This document shows positions 18,653-27,565 of a stretch of DNA of 64,000 nucleotides, piece after piece (the first letter of the stretch is position 1; each line of letters starts with the position of its first letter). The position numbers and the translations under genes were made by a program. The notes under the pieces are model-generated. The model did no database searches. It was not told where the DNA came from and saw only the letters and a program-made list of their open reading frames with translations. The stretch comes from Campylobacter curvus. GTDB lineage: Bacteria; Campylobacterota; Campylobacteria; Campylobacterales; Campylobacteraceae. Location: positions 1,550,001 through 1,614,000 of the forward strand of contig NZ_CP053826.1 in the NCBI RefSeq assembly GCF_013372125.1, in the 5' to 3' direction.

Positions 18653-19923
18653 GAAATAGATTTATACTGCAATTAGCCTCCGCATCGATGATGCTGATTG
18701 CAGTTATTTCAGTAATGTTATATTACTACATCAGGGTCACCGTCTTTGAGACGGTCATCCAAGAGCTCAGCCACGAAGCTAACCAAATAATAACCAATCC
18801 TCAAAAATACAATCCTTTAAATTTGCAAAATTTCATCATACAAGAGCCAAATCAAACCGAAACCTTAGTGCAAATAAAGCAAGGTCAGCTTACTCAGAAA
18901 AAGCCCTATTTCTCGCTATTTCAAAATGGAGAGCAAAGCTTTACTACGCTAGCGCATCCATATATCGATGATGATTCTTATATGATACTTAAAAAAGAGA
19001 CGACATTGCAAAGCAAGATCGTCGAGCAAATTTTCGTAGACATCATCATCGTAAATGCCACGGCGATACTGCTCGTGCTTTTTTACGCACTATTTTTATC
19101 AAGGATGCTTCTGCTACCTATAAGAACGCTGTCTGCGAAGCTGACAAAGCTTGACGAGAAATTTTTAAAAGAGATAGATATCAAAAGCCTGCCTGATGAA
19201 TTTTACCCGCTTGGCAACAGCATAAATAAGCTCATATTGCGTATCAAAACGTTCGTAGAGTATCAAAAAGAGCTTTTTGTCGGCGTTGCGCACGAGTTGA
19301 AAACGCCGCTTGCCGTCATGAAGACCAAAAACGAAGTGACCCTCATAAAAACAAGAGAGAGCGAAAAATATATCGAAGCGCTAAGATCGAACAACGAAGC
19401 GATAAACAATATGAACAGCATGATAAGCTCGGTGCTAGAGATCGGACGCCAGGAGGGAGCGCAGTTTGAAGAGCCCGTAAATACAGACATCATAGGCTTT
19501 TTAAACAAACTTGGCAACAACTTTCAAATTTTGGCTCGCGCAGAAGAAAAGAACATCATCATGTCCCTGCAGCCTGAAATTTTAAACATGAAGATCCAAA
19601 CCACGCTACTCACTCACGTCATACAAAATTTCGTCCAAAACGCTATAAAATTTTCACCCAAGGACTCAAATATCACTATCCTTTCAAGGACCGAAAAAAA
19701 CAGCTTCATCATCGAGGTTATCGACGAAGGTATCGGTATCGACGAGAGTAAGGACCTTTTTGCGCCGTTTAAAAGATTTGGCGATAAAGGCGGAGCCGGG
19801 CTTGGGCTATTTCTAGCAAAGGGAGCGGCGCAAGCTCTTGGCGGTAGCGTCGCTATCAAAAACCGCAAGGACGGCAAAAGCGGCGCGGTCTCTACCCTCA
19901 CACTACCTATAAAAATCAATTAG
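18631..19923 (+). CDS. Membrane sensor histidine kinase, probable CosR partner
   Basis: A 430-residue kinase. Basic N-terminus, a membrane helix (~12-33), a periplasmic sensor of ~110 residues without recognised fold, a second helix (~133-155) and a HAMP-like linker. HisKA has the phosphorylatable His in FVGVAHELKTPLAV. The HATPase_c has N-box QNFVQNAIKFSP, G1 DEGIGID and G2 GGAGLGLFLAKG. All catalytic motifs are intact. The start is a TTG at 18631 inside the last codons of cosR; the next in-frame ATG lies within the first membrane helix. Overlap with cosR makes it the obvious kinase for that regulator. C. jejuni, as I recall, has no kinase gene here. Confidence 0.88.
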   Translation: MLSQKSLRNRFILQLASASMMLIAVISVMLYYYIRVTVFETVIQELSHEANQIITNPQKYNPLNLQNFIIQEPNQTETLVQIKQGQLTQKKPYFSLFQNGEQSFTTLAHPYIDDDSYMILKKETTLQSKIVEQIFVDIIIVNATAILLVLFYALFLSRMLLLPIRTLSAKLTKLDEKFLKEIDIKSLPDEFYPLGNSINKLILRIKTFVEYQKELFVGVAHELKTPLAVMKTKNEVTLIKTRESEKYIEALRSNNEAINNMNSMISSVLEIGRQEGAQFEEPVNTDIIGFLNKLGNNFQILARAEEKNIIMSLQPEILNMKIQTTLLTHVIQNFVQNAIKFSPKDSNITILSRTEKNSFIIEVIDEGIGIDESKDLFAPFKRFGDKGGAGLGLFLAKGAAQALGGSVAIKNRKDGKSGAVSTLTLPIKIN

Positions 19924-19931
19924 GAAATTTC

Positions 19932-21380
19932 ATGGCAAAACGCACCGCTGTAATAGATCTAGGCTCAAATTCCATGCGAATGGCGATATTTGAGCGCACT
20001 TCTCGCTGGGCGTTTTTCATACTGGGCGAATACAAAATGCGCGTGCGCCTAGGCGAAGGTGGCTATGATAGTAGCAACGAAATATCCGAAAAATCGATGC
20101 AAAAAGCGTATGAAGCGCTAGCGGAATTTAAAAATATCTCAAAAAGCTACAAATGCACCAAAATTTTATGCGTCGGCACCTCAGCACTTAGAGATGCGCC
20201 AAATTCCGCTCAGTTCATCTCGATGATACGTAAAAAACTGGGCATCGGCATAAGGGTCATCGACGGCAAAGCCGAGGCCACTTACGGAGCGATCGCAGCC
20301 AAAAATCTGCTATGTCCCCTAGATGAGGGCGTCACGATAGATATCGGCGGCGGCTCGACCGAGCTAGCCCGCATAAGCGGCGGCAAAATCGTCGATACCA
20401 TATCGCTCGACGTGGGCACGGTGCGTGTAAAGGAGCTATTTTTTGACAGTAAAAATACCGCCAAACTGCCAAACTTCCTGGCGCAAATCACGGCAAAAAT
20501 ACCTGCAAATTTCAAATGCCAAAATTTGATAGCCATCGGCGGAAGCCTAAGGGCCATCTCAGGCGCCATAATGAGCGGCTCAGGCTATCCGTTAGCGACG
20601 CTTCACGGCTTTTGCTATAAGCTTAGCGAGCAAAAAAATTTCATCCAAAGCATCGCCGACTCGAGCGTTTTGGAGCTCAATAAATTCCCGATCAAAAAGG
20701 ACAGATACGATACGATACGCGAAGGGGCGCATATATTTTTAGCGATTAGCGGCGCACTTGAGGCCAAAAACATCTACACGAGCGGCGTTGGTGTGAGGGA
20801 GGGTGTATTTTTGAGCGACTTCTTGCGCCCTAGCATGAAATTCCCGCAAAATTTTAACCCGAGCGTAAAAAGCCTGCAAGATCGCTTTATGCTCACGGAC
20901 AACAAAGCCGTCACAAGATATGCAAAAGAGATATTTTTGTCCCTAAGCAAGATCCACAAGCTAAAAGATGAGCATCTAAACGCATTGCTAGTGGCCTCAA
21001 AGCTTTACAATGTCGGGCAAGACATAGGATTTTACGGGGATCACAAAAACTCGGCATACATCATCCTAAATGGCTTAAATTTCGGATTTTCACACGAGCA
21101 AAAGGCGCTGATCGCAGCGATAATCGGCACTAACGGCAAAAAGATCATTTATGAATTCGAGCGATATAAAAATTTACTCCCAAAACCAGAATGCATAAGA
21201 TGGTTAAGCTTTATGCTCTCGCTCGCAAAAGCGCTTAATATAAACTGCGCGGCGGCTAAGCTCGGGTTTGAATTTACCGGCCATACGCTTAAAATTTATG
21301 GAGCTAAAAATCTAGCGATGGCTAAAGACGAGATAAAAAAGATAGCAAAGCCTGAAATTTTCGCTATTTCGTTTGTTTAA
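19932..21380 (+). CDS. Ppx/GppA family phosphatase
   Basis: A 482-residue ASKHA-fold enzyme acting on polyphosphate and/or pppGpp. It has VIDLGSNSMRMAIF at the N-terminus (phosphate loop 1), GTSALRDA, and TIDIGGGSTELARI (loop 2), plus a C-terminal HD-like helical region (~310-480). GppA and Ppx activities cannot be separated from sequence. It starts 8 bases after the kinase stop with AGGA upstream, so cosR-kinase-ppx may be one transcript. Polyphosphate and ppGpp both affect stress survival in Campylobacter, which suits co-expression with CosR. Confidence 0.9.
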   Translation: MAKRTAVIDLGSNSMRMAIFERTSRWAFFILGEYKMRVRLGEGGYDSSNEISEKSMQKAYEALAEFKNISKSYKCTKILCVGTSALRDAPNSAQFISMIRKKLGIGIRVIDGKAEATYGAIAAKNLLCPLDEGVTIDIGGGSTELARISGGKIVDTISLDVGTVRVKELFFDSKNTAKLPNFLAQITAKIPANFKCQNLIAIGGSLRAISGAIMSGSGYPLATLHGFCYKLSEQKNFIQSIADSSVLELNKFPIKKDRYDTIREGAHIFLAISGALEAKNIYTSGVGVREGVFLSDFLRPSMKFPQNFNPSVKSLQDRFMLTDNKAVTRYAKEIFLSLSKIHKLKDEHLNALLVASKLYNVGQDIGFYGDHKNSAYIILNGLNFGFSHEQKALIAAIIGTNGKKIIYEFERYKNLLPKPECIRWLSFMLSLAKALNINCAAAKLGFEFTGHTLKIYGAKNLAMAKDEIKKIAKPEIFAISFV

Positions 21381-21406
21381 ATTCAACAAGGTCTAATTAG
21401 CGGCGC

Positions 21407-22276
21407 CTAGTTCATGCTCATTTTATCTTTGTAGTTGTTGAGGCTGTTTTGGCGCTCTTGTAAAAATGCGCCCAGTTTCTTTTTATTTTCCTCGAAAAAC
21501 GCCGTGAAGTCCTGCTCGTTTTGTATCTTGTCCTCACCAAAGCTATCAAGCATCACGTTTGAGCTACCTACGAGCACCAAATAGCGCCTATTTTCGTAGC
21601 TTAGAAGCATGAGTTTGTTCACGCGATCGAGCGGTTTTTCATAGATTACGTTTACGTCGTTGTTTTGATTTTTTAGTAGCCAGTTTATAGATTTCGTGCT
21701 GTTTGGCTCGCTACTTTTTGCATTTGCAAAGCCGCTAAATTCGCTCTTGCTGACCATGATCTTTTTAAATATGAACAAAAATATCAAAAGCGCTAGCAAA
21801 ACGCCAAGCACGATGAAATATCTCGCATCGACGATAGGCTCGGGCTCGCTTTGCAGCGCTTGAGTCGGTGGCTCGATCTTTGCGCTGGCTTGTGGCATAT
21901 TTGCGACCTGTGAGGCTGTATTTTTAGGGCTTACTCGTATGCGAAGTCCGAATCCATCGGTCGTTTTAGAGGCGTTTACGATGATAGCATCTTGAGATTT
22001 TAGGTTTAGGATCAGTGAATTTTGCTTTGGTTCGATGTCTAGCTCTTGAACGATTTTAGAATTTATATTCTTATTGACGCTTTGCTCGTAGCTTAGAGAA
22101 TTTAAGATGAGCGAAGTCGTGTTCTTCTCGCGTTTTTGAAAGATATTGCCCTCATAAGGTGCGTCAAAACTAAGCATTATATCTACGCGGTCCGTACGCT
22201 CATAGATGTTATAGGTAAGCAAATTTGAGGCAAATATCGGTAGCATCGTACTCAAAAATAATAAAATAAATCTCAT
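21407..22276 (-). CDS. fliO: FliO-like flagellar export protein with long periplasmic domain
   Basis: A 289-residue protein with a signal peptide (ILLFLSTMLPIFAS) and a periplasmic beta-rich region of ~120 residues with AMIN-like character. One membrane helix follows (~152-171, FIVLGVLLALLIFLFIFKK). A cytoplasmic part contains RVNKLMLLSYENRRYLVLVG, the short FliO-like pattern. FliO assists assembly of the FliP/Q/R export gate. Position helps: it overlaps fliN by 4 bases, as does the membrane-protein gene beside fliN in C. jejuni. The long periplasmic extension is typical of epsilonproteobacterial FliO as far as I know. The fliO symbol is moderately sure. Confidence 0.65.
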   Translation of the reverse strand: MRFILLFLSTMLPIFASNLLTYNIYERTDRVDIMLSFDAPYEGNIFQKREKNTTSLILNSLSYEQSVNKNINSKIVQELDIEPKQNSLILNLKSQDAIIVNASKTTDGFGLRIRVSPKNTASQVANMPQASAKIEPPTQALQSEPEPIVDARYFIVLGVLLALLIFLFIFKKIMVSKSEFSGFANAKSSEPNSTKSINWLLKNQNNDVNVIYEKPLDRVNKLMLLSYENRRYLVLVGSSNVMLDSFGEDKIQNEQDFTAFFEENKKKLGAFLQERQNSLNNYKDKMSMN

Positions 22277-22590
22277 AAAAGCTCTTTTTTAAAGTATTGT
22301 ATGACTGATTTAGAGTCTAAAATTTCATTGATCCTTATGGCTAAATTTTTCTCATAGACCATCACTTCGCCCTTACCGAAAATTCTATTGTTTATATAAA
22401 GCTCGACGCTCTCGCCGGCCGGTTTTTCAAGGTCGATGACCGAACCCGCTTCAAATTTCAAAAGCTCGTTTATGCTGATCGTGGTCGTGCCAAGCTCGGC
22501 GATGAAGTCCACGCTGATATCCATCAGCTCGTCATAACTCTTAAAAAGTCCCAGCTGTTCTAAAGTCTCTATCGCGCCGTCTTCGTTCAT
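22273..22590 (-). CDS. fliN: Flagellar motor switch protein FliN
   Basis: A 105-residue SpoA-fold protein forming the base of the C-ring and binding cargo for export. The core ELGTTTISINELLKFEAGSVI and the VELYINNRIFGKGEVMVYEKNLAIRI strand set are typical SpoA. The length equals C. jejuni FliN. ATGA overlaps join it to the CheX-like gene upstream and fliO downstream. Confidence 0.95.
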   Translation of the reverse strand: MNEDGAIETLEQLGLFKSYDELMDISVDFIAELGTTTISINELLKFEAGSVIDLEKPAGESVELYINNRIFGKGEVMVYEKNLAIRINEILDSKSVIQYFKKELL

Positions 22591-23006
22591 ACTCTGTTAT
22601 AGCCTATTTGAAATGTTCGATTTTTCATTTTATACACAAATTTTTCTTCAAGTTTGATGCGAAACACATCGACTTCGCCTAAAAATTCCGGCGTCCCGAG
22701 CTTATATGCATTGTTTTCACGCTCATTTAGCAGGTTTTTGGCTTTGCCGATGATTTGATTTGCTATCTCCTTGCAAAGATCGTCCAAATCGCCTCCGTCG
22801 ATATCGCTATGACCAAAAAACGCCTCCATGAAAAGCTTTAGCGTATCTTTTTTGAAAAACAGATAAAAGTGGTATTCGCTTTTGCCCTTATAAACGGGTA
22901 TGCTAGCACCATAGACCCCTTTACCGATGCTCGCACCGCTTTTTACCTCAAACCCCAAAGTGTCCGTGCAAAGATACCTAGTCGCGGCATCTATAACCTC
23001 TTTCAT
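22587..23006 (-). CDS. CheX-like (CheC/CheX family) chemotaxis phosphatase homologue
   Basis: A 139-residue protein. The helix DLDDLCKEIANQIIGKAKNLLNE fits the conserved CheX E-x2-N phosphatase motif (Glu and Asn three apart in KEIANQI). The flanking strands also resemble CheX (FYLFFKKDTLKLFMEAFF). CheX removes phosphate from CheY-P. Overlap with fliN ties it to the motor switch and suggests local CheY-P control at the C-ring. A gene of unnamed function precedes fliN in C. jejuni in the same way. It could also be a structural partner of FliN. Confidence 0.7.
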   Translation of the reverse strand: MKEVIDAATRYLCTDTLGFEVKSGASIGKGVYGASIPVYKGKSEYHFYLFFKKDTLKLFMEAFFGHSDIDGGDLDDLCKEIANQIIGKAKNLLNERENNAYKLGTPEFLGEVDVFRIKLEEKFVYKMKNRTFQIGYNRV

Positions 23007-23083
23007 GTCCTTCCTTAAAATCCAAAATTAGCTTTTATTATACTTTGCATTTACTAAATTCGCTCTAAAATTTATAAACGTTT

Positions 23084-23833
23084 TCAAAAAAGCTTGCCTA
23101 TCTGACTAATGAGCTCGTCTCCACTAAATTTAGCCGTGAGCCTTACGATCTGCGTGCCGATGATCGCACCGTCGGCGTAGGATTTGACTAAATTTGCGTC
23201 TTGCGCATTTTTCACGCCAAAGCCCACGGCCACGGGCAGATCGCTTTTTTGCTTTAAGCTAGCGACTAGGCTTTTTAGCCGCTCCTCGCTGGCCCTTTGC
23301 GACCCGCTCACGCCGATAGCCCCCAGCGCGTAGATGAAGCCTGAGCCCATGCTTAAAATTTTGTCCGCTCTGCCGGCTGACGTCACGCTGATGAGTGGGA
23401 TGAGATCAAGCTTAAATTTATCGCACAGCGCTCGCACCTCCTCGCACTCTTCAAAGGGCAGATCGGGGATGATAAAGCCGCTAATGCCGACCTCGCCGGA
23501 ACGCTTGATAAATTTCTCCACGCCATAAGCAAAGACGATATTGTAATACACCAAAAAAACGATCGGCTTTTTCACGTCCGCCTTGACCTCGTTCAAAATT
23601 TCAAAGATCGTATCGGTATTTACGCCCTTTGCCGCGGTCTCAAAGCTCGCCTGGGCGATGAGCTTGCCGTCTGCTAAGGGGTCGGAGTATGGTATGCCAA
23701 GCTCCAATAGATCAAGCGAGCTGGCGTCTAAATTTAGCAAAAACTCTTTCGTGTGCTCTAAACTTGGGTAGCCAGCGACTATGTAGCCGATGTTTGCTTT
23801 TTTGCCCTCAAATGCGCGCGCGATCTTATCCAT
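23084..23833 (-). CDS. trpA: Tryptophan synthase alpha chain
   Basis: A 249-residue TIM barrel that cleaves indole-3-glycerol phosphate and channels indole to TrpB. Catalytic Glu is in [16 protein letters not shown] and Asp in [10 protein letters not shown]. The phosphate loop [11 protein letters not shown] is present. The ATG overlaps the trpB stop by 8 bases. It is the last gene of the trp operon. Confidence 0.97.
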   Translation of the reverse strand: MDKIARAFEGKKANIGYIVAGYPSLEHTKEFLLNLDASSLDLLELGIPYSDPLADGKLIAQASFETAAKGVNTDTIFEILNEVKADVKKPIVFLVYYNIVFAYGVEKFIKRSGEVGISGFIIPDLPFEECEEVRALCDKFKLDLIPLISVTSAGRADKILSMGSGFIYALGAIGVSGSQRASEERLKSLVASLKQKSDLPVAVGFGVKNAQDANLVKSYADGAIIGTQIVRLTAKFSGDELISQIGKLF

Positions 23834-25007
23834 AAATTTTTCCTTTCTCGTAGCTCATCACGGTGTTCATGTCCTTGTCACCTCTGCCGGAGACATTTAC
23901 GACGATCGTTTTTTTGCCGCTTAGCGTCGGGCAGAGCTTCGCTAGATACGCCAGCGCGTGCGAGCTCTCGATCGCCGGGATGATGCCTTCAAGTCGGCTA
24001 GTGAGCTTCAAAGCTTCGATACACTCGTCATCCGTCACGCCCTCGTAATGCGCCCTTTTGATGTCGTGTAGGTGCGAGTGCTCCGGGCCGACACCCGGGT
24101 AGTCAAGCCCCGCCGAGATACTATGCACGGGGGCGATCATACCGTAGCTATCCTGCAAGACGATGGTTTTCATACCGTGGATGATACCCTCGCGCCCCTT
24201 TGTGAGCGTGGCTGCGTGATATGGCGTGTCCGCTCCCAGTCCCGCCGCCTCGACGCCGATCAAATGCACATCCGTATCGTCCAAAAACGCACTGAAAATA
24301 CCTATCGCGTTACTGCCACCGCCCACGCAGGCGACGATATAGTCGGGCTTTACGTCATATTGGGCCAGCTGCTCTTTGGTCTCGCGCCCGATGACGCTTT
24401 GCAGGTCGCGCACGATCTTTGGATACGGGTGCGGGCCGACCGCCGAGCCGATGATGTAAAATGCGCTTTCTATCTCATTTACCCACGCCTGAATCGCCGC
24501 CGTGGTCGCTTCTTTGAGCGTTTTTAGCCCCTCTTCGATGCTGATAACGTTTGCGCCAAGTAGCTGCATCCTAAACGCATTTAACTGCTGACGCGCCACA
24601 TCGGTCGCGCCCATATACACGTCGCACTCTAAGCCCAAAAGTGCCGCCGCAGTCGCGCTCGCCACGCCGTGCTGCCCCGCTCCGGTCTCAGCCAGTACCT
24701 TTTTTTTACCCATTTTTTGAGCGAGTAGAGCTTGTCCCAGCGCATTATTGATCTTGTGCGCGCCCGTGTGGTTTAGATCCTCACGCTTTAAATAAATTTC
24801 ATGCCCATAGTGCGCGCTTAGGCGTTTAGCGTGATATAGCGGGCTTGGGCGACCGACATAGTGCTTTAAAAGATCGTCCAGCTCCGCCTTAAACTCGCTC
24901 GTTTTGGCGATTTTTTCATACGCCTCTTCCAGCTCGTTTAACGCAAACATCACGGTTTCGGGTACGAACTGCCCGCCAAATTTTCCAAAATATGCTTTTT
25001 TATTCAC
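23826..25007 (-). CDS. trpB: Tryptophan synthase beta chain
   Basis: A 393-residue PLP enzyme joining indole and serine. The PLP Lys is in [13 protein letters not shown], the phosphate-binding glycine loop is [12 protein letters not shown], and [10 protein letters not shown] is intact, all typical of TrpB1. The start codon is GTG at 25007 with AAGGA upstream. It is separated from trpF by 246 bases, unusual within this otherwise tight operon, and has a possible internal promoter. Confidence 0.97.
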   Translation of the reverse strand: MNKKAYFGKFGGQFVPETVMFALNELEEAYEKIAKTSEFKAELDDLLKHYVGRPSPLYHAKRLSAHYGHEIYLKREDLNHTGAHKINNALGQALLAQKMGKKKVLAETGAGQHGVASATAAALLGLECDVYMGATDVARQQLNAFRMQLLGANVISIEEGLKTLKEATTAAIQAWVNEIESAFYIIGSAVGPHPYPKIVRDLQSVIGRETKEQLAQYDVKPDYIVACVGGGSNAIGIFSAFLDDTDVHLIGVEAAGLGADTPYHAATLTKGREGIIHGMKTIVLQDSYGMIAPVHSISAGLDYPGVGPEHSHLHDIKRAHYEGVTDDECIEALKLTSRLEGIIPAIESSHALAYLAKLCPTLSGKKTIVVNVSGRGDKDMNTVMSYEKGKIYG

Positions 25008-25083
25008 TTTTTGTCCTTTTTGAATTTGTGTCTTTTAAATGCTTCGCAAGCTTATCTTATTTTTGGCTATTACCAAAACATAC

Positions 25084-25089
25084 ATTATA
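25084..25089 (-). promoter_or_regulatory. Possible internal promoter for trpBA
   Basis: On the minus strand a perfect TATAAT occurs in CTAAAAATATAATGTATG, 77 bases upstream of the trpB GTG and downstream of the hairpin/G4 element. It could let trpBA be expressed independently of the upstream genes. Confidence 0.4.
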
Positions 25090-25147
25090 TTTTTAGATTT
25101 GATACACGCCACAGACGCTGTTTGCGTCCTTAAATGCACTTATTCAA

Positions 25148-25210
25148 GGGGAGGAAGGGGCTCTACTTACGAAGCGTCTCCCCTTCCTCCCCTTTGACCC
25201 CTCTAACCCC
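25148..25210 (-). promoter_or_regulatory. G-quadruplex motif overlapping a perfect 13-bp hairpin in the trpF-trpB spacer
   Basis: On the plus strand 25180-25210 is CCCC-TTCCT-CCCC-TTTGA-CCCC-TCTAA-CCCC, so the trp mRNA carries four GGGG runs with loops of exactly 5 bases. The two 3'-most G-runs, GGGGAGGAAGGGG in the mRNA (plus-strand 25180-25192), are perfectly complementary to CCCCTTCCTCCCC encoded at 25148-25160, with a 19-base loop. Hairpin and quadruplex therefore compete for the same bases. No U-tract follows, so it is not a simple terminator. Confidence 0.75.
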
Positions 25211-25228
25211 ACTGCACGTTCAAAGTTG

Positions 25229-25245
25229 CTGTCGCGTTGCGACAG
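25229..25245. repeat. Small perfect stem-loop just after trpF
   Basis: CTGTCGC-GTT-GCGACAG, a 7-bp GC-rich stem with a 3-base loop, 9 bases beyond the trpF stop. It could stabilise the 3' end of the upstream trp mRNA. Confidence 0.5.
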
Positions 25246-25253
25246 GTTTAAAT

Positions 25254-25874
25254 TTAATGCTCTGCCAAAGCAATATTTATCAACCCCAAAATCCTCTCTA
25301 TCTTGCTTGGAATTTTCATCAGATTTTCATCTTCCACGCGAGAGTTTATATCTAAAATTTTAGGCTTAAATTTTATCGCTTCCAGCACGTTATCTTCGCC
25401 GATACCGCCAGCCAGCGCGAAGCTAAATGGCTTTACGCCCCTTAAAATTTCCCAGTTAAATTTGACCCCGTTTCCGCCTAAATTTTCGCCTTTACAGTCA
25501 AAAAGCGGCAGGTCATAATGCCTAAAATCCAGCTTTGGCAGCTCATCTTTCACACTAAACACCCGCCAAATTTGCACGCCTAAATCCTTTAAATTCGCGT
25601 GCAAATTTTCGCTTGGCTCGTCATAAATTTGCGCCGCGTCAAGCCCTGCAAATTCGCAAATTTCCATTATCTCGCACTCGCTTTGTCCGGCAAAGACCCC
25701 GACGCAAAGCTTGCCATTTTCGTGCGCTATATGCGCTATCTCGCGAGCCGTTTTCATACCCACTTGGCGCAGGCTTTTTGCAAAGATGACACCTAGAAAA
25801 TCGACCGCCAAAGCCGCCACGCTTGCCGCCTCGCTAGCCATTTTTATCCCGCAAATTTTAATAAGTGGTCTCAA
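25254..25874 (-). CDS. trpF: Phosphoribosylanthranilate isomerase
   Basis: A 206-residue TIM barrel for the Amadori rearrangement of PRA to CdRP. It starts with LIKICGIK (catalytic Cys), carries VGVFAGQ, QIYDEP and the Asp-containing DINSRVED near the C-terminus, and FALAGGIGEDNV forms the phosphate site. The start is 2 bases after the trpGD stop. No trpC (IGP synthase) gene lies in this operon, so that step must be encoded elsewhere. Confidence 0.94.
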   Translation of the reverse strand: MRPLIKICGIKMASEAASVAALAVDFLGVIFAKSLRQVGMKTAREIAHIAHENGKLCVGVFAGQSECEIMEICEFAGLDAAQIYDEPSENLHANLKDLGVQIWRVFSVKDELPKLDFRHYDLPLFDCKGENLGGNGVKFNWEILRGVKPFSFALAGGIGEDNVLEAIKFKPKILDINSRVEDENLMKIPSKIERILGLINIALAEH

Positions 25875-25876
25875 AT

Positions 25877-27484
25877 TTAGCCCCCGATATACTCTTGAAA
25901 ATAGCGATAAATTTTACCGCTATTTATCGCGTCTATGATGAGCGGCTTCGCGTCATTTGGCGTCTTGACGATGTCTGCGGTATAGAGCGCAAACATCGCA
26001 TTTAGCAGCACGATGTCAAATTTCGCCCCGCTCTCCTCGCCTTTTAATATCCGCACTAAAATTTCGGCGTTTTCTTCTGGCGAGCCGCCCTCGATGTCGC
26101 CGTGAAATGCGCGCTTGAAGCCAAATTGTTCGGGCGTGATCTTATACTCCAAAATTTTGCCGTCCTTCACCTCGTGTATCAGCGTCTCGTCGCACAGCGC
26201 GATCTCGTCCATACCGTCCATGCCATGCACGACGAGCGCATGCTGCCTGCCAAGTCGCAGCAAGGTCTGCGCCATCAGCTCATTGACCTCTTCGAGGTAG
26301 TTGCCGGCAAGTTGGTATTTCAGTCCTAAATTTGGATTTAGAAGAGGTCCTAGCATATTAAAGACAGTGCCGATTTTTAGGCGTTCGCGCACCTCTTTGA
26401 CCTCGGCTGTGATCTTGTGAAAAAGCGGCGCGTGAAAAAACGTCAGCCCTTTTTCGCGTAGCCTTGCGCGGTTTTCCTCGATACTACCGGTAATCGGCAC
26501 GTTTAAAATTTTTAGCACGTCGCTACTGCCGCTTTGGCTCGTGATCGCCTTGTTTCCGTGCTTTGCGACCTTCACGCCAAGGGCTGCTGCGATGAAAGCG
26601 ACAGTCGTTGAGATGTTTATCGTTTTTAGCTTATCCCCGCCTGTGCCCACGATGTCGAAGATGTCGCCGCGATCCACGTAAGTCGTCGAGTATTTTAGGA
26701 TATTTTGCACGAAAGCTGCGAGACTATCGGCGTAGAGGCTCTTTTCGCTAATGAGCACCAAAAGTCCCGCCAGCTGCACGATGTCGCACTCTTTGTCGTT
26801 TATCGCGCGGCAGATCACCTCGTAGTCGCTGCTTTCAAGTGGAAAGCCCTTTTGCAGCTTCGTCATAAACGGCGATAAATTCGCCGTTCGCGGCTCTTTT
26901 GGTGCAGGTTTTTCCTCTGCGCTCTTTAAATTTATAAAATTTTCGATGATCTTTTTGCCGTATTGCGTGAAGTAGCTCTCGGGGTGAAACTGGATGCCAA
27001 AAACGGGTCGGCTGGCCTCGCGAAGTGCCATCACTACGCCATCATCGCTCATCGCAAGCGGCTTTAAATTTGACGGGAGCTCATCCACGTAAAGCGAGTG
27101 GTAGCGCATGACTTCAAATTTAGTCGGCAAGCCCGAAAACAAGGGCTCTGCCTCGCTTACCTCGATCATTGAGGTTTTGCCGTGATAGGGCTTTTCTAGC
27201 CGCTTTATCGCAGCCCCTGCCACAAGAGCTATCGCCTGATGTCCCAAACAAATACCCAAAATAGGCACGTCAAGGTCGCTTTTTAAAATTTCAAGGCAAA
27301 CGCCGCTATCCTTTGGATGCTTTGGCCCCGGGCTTAAAATTATCTTGCTAGGGCGCATTTTGCGGATCTCTTCGAGTGTGATCTTGTCGTTTCGCACGCT
27401 CAGCACCTCTTCGTTTGTCAGCTCACGCACGTATTGCTCGACGTTGAAGACGAAGCTGTCGTAGTTGTCGATAAGTAATATCAA
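25877..27484 (-). CDS. trpD: TrpGD fusion: anthranilate synthase glutaminase plus anthranilate phosphoribosyltransferase
   Basis: A 535-residue fusion. Residues 1 to ~190 are a class I glutaminase: LLIDNYDSFVFN, nucleophile Cys in LGICLGHQ, and His/Glu in GIQFHPES. Residues ~205-535 are TrpD: FDIVGTGGDKLKTINIS (PRPP loop), KHGNKAITSQSGSSD and FNMLGPLLNPN. The start is taken as TTG at 27484 because AAAAGGAG (27490-27497) lies 5 bases upstream and translation begins MILLIDNYDS as in other TrpG; the longer open frame to 27514 lacks such a site. The same fusion occurs in C. jejuni. Confidence 0.95.
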   Translation of the reverse strand: MILLIDNYDSFVFNVEQYVRELTNEEVLSVRNDKITLEEIRKMRPSKIILSPGPKHPKDSGVCLEILKSDLDVPILGICLGHQAIALVAGAAIKRLEKPYHGKTSMIEVSEAEPLFSGLPTKFEVMRYHSLYVDELPSNLKPLAMSDDGVVMALREASRPVFGIQFHPESYFTQYGKKIIENFINLKSAEEKPAPKEPRTANLSPFMTKLQKGFPLESSDYEVICRAINDKECDIVQLAGLLVLISEKSLYADSLAAFVQNILKYSTTYVDRGDIFDIVGTGGDKLKTINISTTVAFIAAALGVKVAKHGNKAITSQSGSSDVLKILNVPITGSIEENRARLREKGLTFFHAPLFHKITAEVKEVRERLKIGTVFNMLGPLLNPNLGLKYQLAGNYLEEVNELMAQTLLRLGRQHALVVHGMDGMDEIALCDETLIHEVKDGKILEYKITPEQFGFKRAFHGDIEGGSPEENAEILVRILKGEESGAKFDIVLLNAMFALYTADIVKTPNDAKPLIIDAINSGKIYRYFQEYIGG

Positions 27485-27565
27485 AATTTCTCCTTTTGGC
27501 TCATACCGACTCACGATATTTCGCCTTTAAATCATTTTTATTATTTTTAATCTCTCACATTCGCG

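Noticed and set aside
25134-25355. 73-codon plus-strand frame across the trpF-trpB spacer
   Set aside because: It runs through the G-rich hairpin and into the antisense of trpF; no RBS and a low-complexity Ser/Pro/Leu product.
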